Origin: Bacteroidales bacterium UBA6431
Lineage (GTDB): Bacteria > Bacteroidota > Bacteroidia > Bacteroidales > UBA932
Reading direction: 5' to 3'
Assembly: GCA_002439095.1 (NCBI GenBank)
Contig: DJOT01000021.1
Location: 62,001-126,000, forward strand
Length of the DNA: 64,000 bases
Part shown: positions 7,244-14,328 of the stretch, piece after piece
Layout: each line of letters begins with the position of its first letter
How positions within the stretch are numbered: position 1 is the stretch's first letter
Notes under the pieces: model-generated
What the model was told of the DNA's origin: nothing
Seen by the model: only the letters and a program-made list of their open reading frames with translations
The model's database searches: none
Translations under genes and position numbers: made by a program

Positions 7244-8386
7244 TTACTTCTTGCCAGTCAGCAGGGAGTAGATCTTGTTGCTGACGTCGCTGTTTTCCTG
7301 GGTGCCTGCAAAATCGCGGGAGTGAGGCCCGTAGGCGAAAAGCGGAACCATTATGGGAGTGTGTCCCTTGGATGCGAACACACCCTGGATGAGGCCCTCT
7401 TCAGGAACGCCTCTGGATAGGGTGACGCCTCCTGTCTCGTGGTCAGCGCTGATGAGCACCAAAGTGTGCCCGTCTTTCTCCGCGAAACGGATGGCCGCCT
7501 CGATGGCCTTGTCGAAGTCAAGGGCTTCGTCAACCATTCCCTGATAATTGTTCTTGTGCTCTTCCTTGTCGATGCGTGCGCCCTCCACCATGAGGAAGAA
7601 ACCTTTCTTGGATCTTGCGGAGAGGAAATCAATAGCCATCTGTGTGGTGGCCGGCAGATAGTCGCCACGCTCCGGGAGAGTCACGCTTGGCGGGAAATAA
7701 GCCAGCTTGTCGCTATTGTCAAGGACTTTTTCCTGCCCTTCAGGAGAGTAGATCACATCAAATTGCGCCTTTATCTCTTCCTGTGTTTTCAGAGGAAGGC
7801 CCTCGAAGACTTTGCTGGAGCCGGCTGAGGCGAATACGAGGTGACTTGCCGGGAGGTCTGCCCAGATGGCTTCTGCGGCCCTGCGGTTGGTCTGGTGAGC
7901 GAAGAACGAAGCCGGGGTGGCTCCGTCAAGATTGTCGGTGGAAACCACCCCGCAGGCGAATCCGAGCGGCTCAAGCTTCTCCGGGAGATTCTGGAGAGGC
8001 TGGCGCTCAGTGTCCATACCGACGTAGCCGTTGTTGGTCTTGACACCGGTAGCGTATGCTGTGCCGGAGGCGGCCGAGTCGGTGGTGAAGTTGTCGGCGG
8101 ACTGTGTGCGGACGTAACCGCAGGTCTTGAGGTTGGTCATCGTGAGTGTGCCGCCGTTGGCGTACATGGCCGAATTGACCGCTCCGACACCCATTCCGTC
8201 CCCGATTAGGAGTATGACATTGCGTACTTTCGTCTCCTTGCCGTCGTTCTTGAATGACGGGGTGTAGCTGCTCTGCTGCTTGACATGGGCCTCTCCGGCC
8301 GTTGCTTTCACTTCTTTCCCCGGAGTCTGGGCAAACCCTGCGACTACCAGAGAGAGAGCGAGAATAGACGTGATGATTCTTTTCAT
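7244..8386 (-). CDS. Alkaline phosphatase (PhoA family), exported
   Basis: The 380-residue protein hydrolyses phosphomonoesters in the periplasm. A signal peptide ends near AGFAQ (residue 20). Family motifs are present in order: GDGMG (62-66, metal Asp), TTDSAASGTA with nucleophile Ser104, EGARID (268-273), DHETGG (315-320) and GHTP (341-344). It is shorter than E. coli PhoA (about 470) but of normal length for Bacteroidota enzymes. It is the last gene of a three-gene operon with the sulfatase (12 bp upstream) and the C69 dipeptidase. The grouping suggests scavenging of phosphate, sulfate and amino acids from host or dietary material; that is inference. Confidence 0.93.
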   Translation of the reverse strand: MKRIITSILALSLVVAGFAQTPGKEVKATAGEAHVKQQSSYTPSFKNDGKETKVRNVILLIGDGMGVGAVNSAMYANGGTLTMTNLKTCGYVRTQSADNFTTDSAASGTAYATGVKTNNGYVGMDTERQPLQNLPEKLEPLGFACGVVSTDNLDGATPASFFAHQTNRRAAEAIWADLPASHLVFASAGSSKVFEGLPLKTQEEIKAQFDVIYSPEGQEKVLDNSDKLAYFPPSVTLPERGDYLPATTQMAIDFLSARSKKGFFLMVEGARIDKEEHKNNYQGMVDEALDFDKAIEAAIRFAEKDGHTLVLISADHETGGVTLSRGVPEEGLIQGVFASKGHTPIMVPLFAYGPHSRDFAGTQENSDVSNKIYSLLTGKK

Positions 8387-8398
8387 TTCTGATGAGTT

Positions 8399-9844
8399 TT
8401 ATTCTCCCTTGAACAGGGGGAAGTTGTGATTCGGAATATGCGATTCTGTCATTAAGGCTTTGAGTTCCTCGACTTTCTCGGGCTTCTGTGCGGCGAGGTC
8501 GGTGGTCTCGCCGGGGTCGGAGTCGAGGTTGTAGAGCTCGTAGTGGTCTCCCGGTTTCTCTATGTCCAGGCGGATGAGTTTCCATGGGCCCTTGCGTGCC
8601 GCCTGGCTGCTTCTCTCCGCGAACTCGAAGTAGAGGTTGTCATGCTCCTGCTGGCCCTTGCGGCCTTCCAGCAGAGGCAGGAGGCTGATTCCGTCCATCG
8701 TTTCCTGTGTCTGCGTGCCGATGATGCTCCTGAATGTAGGCATCATGTCCCAGAACGAGCACATGAAGTCGGTCTGTTCTCCTTCCTTGATGTGGCCCGG
8801 CCACTGGACTATCATCGGCACGCGGATGCCTCCTTCGTAGAGGTCGCGCTTGTAGCCTCTCCACGGGCCGTTGCTGTTGAAGAAATCCGGATCTGCCCCG
8901 CCTTCGAGGTGCGGGCCGTTGTCGCTGGAGAAGATGATGATGGTGTTGTCGTAGACTCCCAGTTCCTTGAGCTTGGCGACGAGTTGCCCGACATATACAT
9001 CAAGCCTTGTCACCATGGCTGCGAAGGTGGCGTGAGGGTATTCCTGGGAGCAGTAGCCTCCTATGCGGAAGCGCGGATGCCCCTGATCTTCACCCTTGTA
9101 CGGGGTCTCGGGGAAGGCTCCGCGGAATTTCGCGATGATGCTGTCCTGCGGCACGATGAGCTCTGCATGCGGAATGGTTGTAGGATACCAGAGGAAGAAC
9201 GGCTTGCCGTCTTTTACGGAGGCTTCCATGAATTTCAAGGCCTCATCATGTATCAGGTCGGCTGAGTATGTGCCTTCTCCGTATGGGATCTCGTCTACAT
9301 TGTCTGCAAGGATCACCTTCTCACGGTTGTCCCACAGGTGGTCAGGGTAGTAGCTGTGGGCGAGCGTCTGGCAGTTGTAGCCGTAGAATTTGTCCACCCC
9401 CTGCTCGTTCGGGTCTCCGGTTGAGGCTATAGGGCCGAGACCCCATTTGCCGAATGCTCCCGTAGCGTAGCCTGCGTCCTTGAAGTCGTGGAAGATGGTC
9501 TGCGCGCCCTCCGGGAGCGGGAACTGCCCCTCCGGCGGGACTTTGAGATTGCCGCGGATATATGTGTGTCCGCTGTGCGTGCCGGTCACAAGGCACGAGC
9601 GGGACGGGGCGCTCACGGTGGTGCCGGAGTAGCACTGTGTGAAGCGCAGGCCGTTGCCGGCCAGGGCGTCTATGTTCGGTGTGCTGAAGAGTTGCTGTCC
9701 GTAGCAACTGAGGTCTCCCCAGCCGAGGTCGTCGGCCAGGATGAACACCACGTTAGGCTTGGTCTGTACTTTTCCGCTCTGCCCGCAGCCGGCTATGGCT
9801 GTGCCGGCGGCAAGGGCGGCTCCGAATTTCGTGATTTTACTCAT
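8399..9844 (-). CDS. Serine-type sulfatase lipoprotein
   Basis: The 481-residue protein has a lipoprotein signal (TAIAGC, Cys20), so it is probably anchored to the outer membrane. The S1 sulfatase start NVVFILADDLGWGDLSCYG supplies the metal Asp pair (38-39). The modification motif is SAPSR beginning at Ser78, not Cys, so maturation to formylglycine should require an anaerobic sulfatase-maturating radical SAM enzyme (anSME), as is usual in gut Bacteroidota; no anSME gene is in this window. SSDNGPHLEGG and WPGHIKEG are further family segments. It overlaps the upstream dipeptidase stop by one base (TAATG), indicating translational coupling. The substrate (glycan, steroid or aryl sulfate) cannot be told. 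Confidence 0.92.
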   Translation of the reverse strand: MSKITKFGAALAAGTAIAGCGQSGKVQTKPNVVFILADDLGWGDLSCYGQQLFSTPNIDALAGNGLRFTQCYSGTTVSAPSRSCLVTGTHSGHTYIRGNLKVPPEGQFPLPEGAQTIFHDFKDAGYATGAFGKWGLGPIASTGDPNEQGVDKFYGYNCQTLAHSYYPDHLWDNREKVILADNVDEIPYGEGTYSADLIHDEALKFMEASVKDGKPFFLWYPTTIPHAELIVPQDSIIAKFRGAFPETPYKGEDQGHPRFRIGGYCSQEYPHATFAAMVTRLDVYVGQLVAKLKELGVYDNTIIIFSSDNGPHLEGGADPDFFNSNGPWRGYKRDLYEGGIRVPMIVQWPGHIKEGEQTDFMCSFWDMMPTFRSIIGTQTQETMDGISLLPLLEGRKGQQEHDNLYFEFAERSSQAARKGPWKLIRLDIEKPGDHYELYNLDSDPGETTDLAAQKPEKVEELKALMTESHIPNHNFPLFKGE

Positions 9845-11541
9845 TATTTTGATTCAAGTGTTTTACCGTTGTCTTTGGCGACCGCCTCTTTCCACTTCTC
9901 GGTGTATCCCGGCTGTGTCAGGCCGGCAGGGATGCCCTTGGAGTGAGGGGAGTGGAGGAAATTGCCCTCTGCGTCCTGCGCCTTGACGTTCCCGTCAATG
10001 AATTTGACGAGCAGCAGTTCTTCGAGTTTCGTCCAGTCCGCAAACTGTGTCTGGGCGGTATTGACCGAGTATTCGGTAAGCAGTCTGATGACTTTGCTGC
10101 GCTTGCCACCGTCGAGCATGGCCACAGCCTTGCGGTCCATTTCCGGTATGGCTGCCGTCATCTGGTGGTTTTCGAACTTGTCTGCGGCCTCGCGTACCAC
10201 CGGGGCCATCTGGTTGTACATCTTGTAGCAGGCGTTGGCTACGCGGTTGCACATCCAGAACTGGGATGTGGCGCTGTAGTGGAGCATGTCTCCGTTGCCC
10301 TCGCTGAGGCATTCCGGGACTTCGCTGGCGTTGACATATATAGGGGTGAGGTATGATGTGGCGGCATCGTCGCAGCCGAACCAGATGAGGGCGCCGACTT
10401 CGTCCGGGAGGTATCCGCGTGACTGGGCTACAAACCAGAATCCTGTCTGCTGCGTGGCGATGGCCCTCTCGTTGACGTAGGTCTTGCCGTCGTACTCGAA
10501 GCTCATCGGCCTCCAGCGGTATGGCAGGGCGTTGCCGCCCGCTCCGATGTCGGTGGTCATGTCCATAGGGGTGCCCTCGAAGTGGTCACGCATCACGTCT
10601 GCCACGTCTTTCATCGTGATTTTCCTGGACGGCTTGATGAAGAGGGGCATCTCCCCCTTGAGATCGTACCCCATGGCGTAGTCTGTCCAGTCCGCGGCGG
10701 GGCGGGTCGTAAGGGCGCCGTCTTCAGCGGTGTAGGTGAAGCTGCCGTCGCCGAGGATGTTGAATGCGGCCCAGGCCCTGGCTTCGCAGGCGCGGGCTCC
10801 GCTGAAATCGAGCGGGTTGTAGGCGTCGCGGAAGCTGAAGTCCTTGTCCTCGCCGCTGAACCAGCCTTTTTCTCGTGCGAAACTGATCACGTCAGGGGCG
10901 TAGAGGCAGTTCTCCGGGTCGTTGAGGGGGAAGCGGGTGATGCGTGCCTGGTTGGCGTGGGCGCAGATGTACCCGTCGGGGATGCGCCTTGCGACCCAGA
11001 CGATGCCCTTGTTGCCCTTTCCCTTGCCGACAAGATCCATCACCCAGGCTTCCTTGGTGTCGGCGATTGAGAATGTCTCGCCCTCGGACGGGTAGCCGTA
11101 GGTGTTGGCAAGGGAGACTATAGTCTCTATGGCCTCGCGGGCTGTGCGCGCCCTCTGGAGAGTTACGTAGATCAATGAACCATAATCCATTATCCCTTCC
11201 GGGTCGGCCTGCTCCTCGCGTCCGCCCCAGGTGGTCTCGGCGATGATGAGCTGGTGCTCGTTCATGTTGCCCATGGTCTGATATGTCTTGGCAATCTGGG
11301 AGATCTGCCCGAGCGGCTTCTGAGTGTCCCATTCGTAGATGTCCAGCATGCTGCCCGGCTTGAAGCGTCCGGCAGGCGTGAAGTAGAGCTCTCCATAGAG
11401 CAGGTGCGAGTCTGCGGCGTATGAGACCATGCAGGAGCCGTCGGCGCTCGCGCCCGCCGTGATGATGACGTTGGTGCAGGCTTCGGCGCGGCTCGCATTG
11501 AGCAGCATAGCCAGAAGCAAGAGTGGCAGAATTTTTCTCAT
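9844..11541 (-). CDS. C69 family dipeptidase, exported
   Basis: The 565-residue protein matches the C69 (PepD-like) Ntn-hydrolase dipeptidases. Signal-peptide removal after SRAEA exposes Cys22 in ACTNVIITAGAS, the expected N-terminal nucleophile. Other typical segments are YAADSHLLYGEL, LIIAETTWGGREE, AWVMDLVGKGKG and the ANQARITRFPL region. It is the first gene of the operon with the sulfatase and alkaline phosphatase. It is divergent from the small exported-protein gene at 11588. The enzyme should cleave dipeptides outside the cytoplasm. A TAGATTTG box on the minus strand (11581-11588) may be its -10-like element, but no good upstream TTTG was found. Confidence 0.92.
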   Translation of the reverse strand: MRKILPLLLLAMLLNASRAEACTNVIITAGASADGSCMVSYAADSHLLYGELYFTPAGRFKPGSMLDIYEWDTQKPLGQISQIAKTYQTMGNMNEHQLIIAETTWGGREEQADPEGIMDYGSLIYVTLQRARTAREAIETIVSLANTYGYPSEGETFSIADTKEAWVMDLVGKGKGNKGIVWVARRIPDGYICAHANQARITRFPLNDPENCLYAPDVISFAREKGWFSGEDKDFSFRDAYNPLDFSGARACEARAWAAFNILGDGSFTYTAEDGALTTRPAADWTDYAMGYDLKGEMPLFIKPSRKITMKDVADVMRDHFEGTPMDMTTDIGAGGNALPYRWRPMSFEYDGKTYVNERAIATQQTGFWFVAQSRGYLPDEVGALIWFGCDDAATSYLTPIYVNASEVPECLSEGNGDMLHYSATSQFWMCNRVANACYKMYNQMAPVVREAADKFENHQMTAAIPEMDRKAVAMLDGGKRSKVIRLLTEYSVNTAQTQFADWTKLEELLLVKFIDGNVKAQDAEGNFLHSPHSKGIPAGLTQPGYTEKWKEAVAKDNGKTLESK

Positions 11542-11587
11542 TTTATCTTTTCTTTATTAAATTTGCGGTTTGACAAGATACAAATCT

Positions 11588-11989
11588 ATGAAATTTTTTG
11601 GGATTATCATTTTGTTGTGCTTGCCTATCTGCCTCTCGGCCCAGCAGAGCCAGACCGACCCTGAAAAGGAAGAGAAGCAGATGCGGACGGCTATAGACTC
11701 TCAGATAGAGACATATACCAGGACTTTGAAACTTGAGGACTGGCAGGTTTTCTATCTGGACTCCATCATGACCCATGACTACACCGCGATGAGGGATGAG
11801 GTGAAGTCCCTGAGCGAAGCGAAGGTGGGCAATGCCGATGCCTACCAGATGGTGCAGGACAAGTGGATGGAGAAGATGTATCAGGCTTTTGACAAGGTTC
11901 TGGACCGGGATCAGTGGGCCAAGTACCAGAAGTCGGGGGCCGGGAGAGACAAGAAAGCCCGCGACAAGCGTGCCGCGAAAAGGAAATAG
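11588..11989 (+). CDS. Small exported protein of unknown function, upstream of pheS
   Basis: This encodes about 133 residues with a signal peptide (MKFFGIIILLCLPICLSA) and a charged helical body ending in a lysine/arginine-rich tail. The heptad-like region with LKLEDWQVFYLDSIM and WMEKMYQAFDKVLDRDQW is vaguely like Spy/LTXXQ periplasmic helical proteins, but I cannot assign a family. An ATG at 11570 is in frame but would add six residues before the signal sequence, so 11588 is preferred. A TAAATTTG box (11558-11565) precedes it. It ends 3 bp before pheS, so the two are likely co-transcribed. Confidence 0.7.
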   Translation: MKFFGIIILLCLPICLSAQQSQTDPEKEEKQMRTAIDSQIETYTRTLKLEDWQVFYLDSIMTHDYTAMRDEVKSLSEAKVGNADAYQMVQDKWMEKMYQAFDKVLDRDQWAKYQKSGAGRDKKARDKRAAKRK

Positions 11990-11992
11990 ATT

Positions 11993-13030
11993 ATGAATAG
12001 AGAAGATATAGACAGAGTCCTCTCGGAGCTTTCGGAGCTCAAGTGCAGGACGCAGAAGGAAGTTGAGGAGGCGCGGGTGCGTTTTCTTGGCAAAAAAGGT
12101 GTGATTACCGCTCTTTTTGATGAGTTCCGGGTTGTGGACAAGGAGAAGAAGAAGGAGTTCGGGCGGACGCTCAACGAACTCAAGCAGGCAGCTCTCTCCA
12201 AGATCGAGGAGCTCCGTGACAGCGTGTCGGAAGACGGCGCGGTCGAGGGGGGCAAAGACGACCTTTCGATGCCCGGGGATCCGTACAAGCTCGGCTCGAG
12301 GCATCCTGTGTCCATCGTCCGTCAGGAGATAGTGGACATCTTCCGCAAGTTCGGCTATGATGTCGCCGAGGGTCCGGAGATAGAGGATGACTACCATGTC
12401 TTCGAGGCCCTGAACTTCCCTCCGAACCATCCTGCCCGTGACATGCAGGATACGTTCTTCGTGTCCACGGGACATCCCAATCCGCTGCTTCTCCGCACAC
12501 ATACATCAAGCGTGCAGGTACGCACCATGGAGTCCCAGAAAGTTCCTATCAGGGTCGTTTGTCCTGGAAGAGTGTTCCGCAACGAGGCCATCAGCGCCCG
12601 CGCCCACTGCATCTTCCACCAGATAGAAGGTCTCTATATAGATGAGGGTGTGACTTTTGCGGACCTCAAGCAGGCCATTCTCCTGTTTGCCCGCGAGATG
12701 TTCGGGCCGGAGACACAGATCCGTATGCGTCCGTCGTATTTCCCGTTCACCGAGCCTTCCGCCGAAGTTGACGTGAGCTGCAACATCTGCCACGGCAAGG
12801 GGTGCAACATCTGTAAAGGCACCGGTTGGCTGGAGATTCTCGGTTGCGGCATGGTTGACCCCAATGTCTTGAAGGCCAGCGGTATCGACCCGGAGAAGTA
12901 CAGCGGTTTCGCTTTCGGCATGGGGCTTGAGCGCATCGCGATGCTCAAGTGGAGGGTAAATGACCTGCGCCATTATTTCGAAAACGACATGCGTTTCCTG
13001 TCGGAGTTCGAGTCCGCTCCGGAAGTATAG
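11993..13030 (+). CDS. pheS: Phenylalanyl-tRNA synthetase alpha subunit
   Basis: The 345-residue protein charges tRNA-Phe as the alpha half of the PheST tetramer. It has the N-terminal coiled-coil tRNA-binding arm (about 1-85), then the class II core: motif 1 GFRYDVAEGPEIEDDYHVFEALNFP-like segment, motif 2 around RVFRNEAISARAHCIFHQIEGL, and motif 3 GFAFGMGLERIAML. An insert with two Cys pairs (CNICHGKGCNICKGTGW, about 262-278) is seen in Bacteroidota PheS. Unusually for many bacteria, pheT is not adjacent; downstream lie queuosine genes. Separation of pheS and pheT is common in this phylum. Confidence 0.96.
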   Translation: MNREDIDRVLSELSELKCRTQKEVEEARVRFLGKKGVITALFDEFRVVDKEKKKEFGRTLNELKQAALSKIEELRDSVSEDGAVEGGKDDLSMPGDPYKLGSRHPVSIVRQEIVDIFRKFGYDVAEGPEIEDDYHVFEALNFPPNHPARDMQDTFFVSTGHPNPLLLRTHTSSVQVRTMESQKVPIRVVCPGRVFRNEAISARAHCIFHQIEGLYIDEGVTFADLKQAILLFAREMFGPETQIRMRPSYFPFTEPSAEVDVSCNICHGKGCNICKGTGWLEILGCGMVDPNVLKASGIDPEKYSGFAFGMGLERIAMLKWRVNDLRHYFENDMRFLSEFESAPEV

Positions 13031-13038
13031 GCTTATAG

Positions 13039-13068
13039 AGGGTCCCGCCTGTTGACGGGGCGGGCCCT
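13039..13068 (+). terminator. GC-rich hairpin after pheS
   Basis: AGGG-T-CCCGCC pairs with GGCGGG-CCCT across a 9-base loop, leaving one bulged T. No T run follows, so it is a weak terminator or part of the leader of the next gene; its last base touches the candidate preQ1 element. Confidence 0.5.
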
Positions 13069-13097
13069 GTGTTCTTGAAACCACGTTAAAAAACAAG
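13068..13097 (+). promoter_or_regulatory. Candidate preQ1-I-type riboswitch upstream of yhhQ-queF
   Basis: Only three bases separate this segment from the yhhQ ATG. It can form the H-type pseudoknot of class I preQ1 sensors: P1 TGTG (13068-13071) with CACG (13082-13085), a ten-base loop TTCTTGAAAC, an A-rich tail TTAAAAAA, and P2 pairing CTTG (13074-13077) with CAAG (13094-13097). The loop ends in the AAC expected before the P1 3' arm. P1 is short with a terminal T-G pair, which limits confidence. The downstream genes import and make preQ1-pathway compounds, exactly the known targets. Closing P2 would bury the start region. Confidence 0.45.
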
Positions 13098-13100
13098 AAA

Positions 13101-13796
13101 ATGTCAAAAAAATTCAGCACCAGATTCCTGGTGATGGCGGTCCTGTTTGCGGTCTGCTTGATCACCTCAAATTTCTTTGTACCACGCGTATGGCAGGTTG
13201 GCCACCTGCCGTTGCAGCTGTCGGGGGCGGTACTTCTCTTTCCCGTTTCCTACATCCTCAACGACTGCCTCACGGAGGTCTACGGCTACCGTAAGTCGAG
13301 GCTTGTCATCTTCCTGGCTTTTGCCTTGAGCGCTTTCGTGGCTTTGATGTCCACCCTTGTCTGTCTGCTTCCGCCCCCGATCGAAGAGGGCAGCCGGGCT
13401 GTGGCGGACAGTTTCGATTCGCTGTTCATGATGGTACCCAAGACCACCGTCGCATCGCTGCTGGCATTTGTGCTCGGATCCAATTTCAACGCGTTCATCA
13501 TGAGCAAGATGAAGGTCGCCTCGCAGGGGAAGGCTTTCTGGATGAGGGCCATTGTGTCTTCTTTGGGAGGGGAACTTCTGGACTCCTGCATCTTCTGCCC
13601 GATTGCGTTCTGGGGGATAATGAGCCCGAAGGCGATACTCGGGATCATCCTCACCCAGGTCTGCGTCAAGACGCTCTACGAACTTATAGTCCTGCCGCTC
13701 ACTTCGCTGATAGTCAAGCGCTTGAAGCAGAAGGAGGGGGAGGATGCTTACGATGTAAACATTTCTTATAACCCTTTCAGATTGTCAGATATATGA
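13101..13796 (+). CDS. yhhQ: Queuosine precursor transporter (YhhQ/VUT family)
   Basis: The 231-residue membrane protein has about six hydrophobic segments and the family pattern LITSNFFVPRVWQ, PLQLSGAVLLFPVSYILNDCLTEVYGYRKSR and GELLDSCIFCPIAFWG. Characterised members import 7-cyano-7-deazaguanine or 7-aminomethyl-7-deazaguanine for queuosine tRNA modification. Its stop overlaps the queF start (ATGA), so import and reduction of the precursor are translationally coupled. A candidate preQ1 riboswitch lies directly upstream. Confidence 0.93.
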   Translation: MSKKFSTRFLVMAVLFAVCLITSNFFVPRVWQVGHLPLQLSGAVLLFPVSYILNDCLTEVYGYRKSRLVIFLAFALSAFVALMSTLVCLLPPPIEEGSRAVADSFDSLFMMVPKTTVASLLAFVLGSNFNAFIMSKMKVASQGKAFWMRAIVSSLGGELLDSCIFCPIAFWGIMSPKAILGIILTQVCVKTLYELIVLPLTSLIVKRLKQKEGEDAYDVNISYNPFRLSDI

Positions 13797-14251
13797 GTGA
13801 CAGAAACAATGAAGGCCTGTCCGCTCTCGGGCGGAAGACCAGATATAGGGACGACTACGCCCCCGAGGTCCTGGAAACCTTCGTCAACAAGCACCAGGGC
13901 AACGATTACTGGGTGAGGTTCAACTGTCCCGAGTTCACATCATTGTGCCCTATCACCGGGCAGCCCGATTTCGCCGAGATACGGATAAGCTACATCCCGG
14001 ACGTGAAGATGGTGGAGAGCAAGAGCCTCAAGCTCTACCTGTTCAGTTTCCGCAACCATGGAGACTTCCACGAGGACTGTGTCAACATCATCATGAAGGA
14101 CCTCATCGCACTGATGGATCCCAAGTATATAGAGGTGACCGGACTCTTCACCCCTCGCGGAGGAATATCCATTTACCCTTATGCCAACTACGGGAGACCG
14201 GGGACAAAATATGAGGCTTTGGCAGAGAGCCGTTTTGCCTCGCACGAATAG
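13793..14251 (+). CDS. queF: NADPH-dependent 7-cyano-7-deazaguanine reductase
   Basis: The 152-residue single-domain enzyme reduces preQ0 to preQ1. The nucleophile Cys52 and Asp59 sit in LCPITGQPDF, and the QueF signature ESKSLKLYLFSFRNHGDFHED (broken here at residues 75-95) gives the substrate-binding Glu and His. The length fits the unimodular YkvM-type QueF rather than the longer E. coli type. It overlaps yhhQ by four bases. Together with yhhQ and the separate queH gene at 48165 it shows that the organism makes or salvages queuosine. Confidence 0.96.
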   Translation: MSDRNNEGLSALGRKTRYRDDYAPEVLETFVNKHQGNDYWVRFNCPEFTSLCPITGQPDFAEIRISYIPDVKMVESKSLKLYLFSFRNHGDFHEDCVNIIMKDLIALMDPKYIEVTGLFTPRGGISIYPYANYGRPGTKYEALAESRFASHE

Positions 14252-14277
14252 TTTTCGGCTTTTTTTCGTATATTGCT

Positions 14278-14307
14278 CCCCGGTCCGGCCTTTGCGCTAG
14301 ACCGGGG
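14278..14307 (+). terminator. Hairpin after queF
   Basis: CCCCGGTC (14278-14285) pairs with GACCGGGG (14300-14307). No T tract follows, but a T-rich stretch (TTTTTTTCG) precedes it. It lies between queF and the S9 peptidase and may end the queuosine operon. Confidence 0.5.
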
Positions 14308-14328
14308 ACTTCTTAGTAAATGTATTAT

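Noticed and set aside
8543..9265. A 240-codon plus-strand frame within the sulfatase gene
   Set aside because: The opposite strand encodes a full sulfatase with all motifs; the plus-strand translation has no family features.
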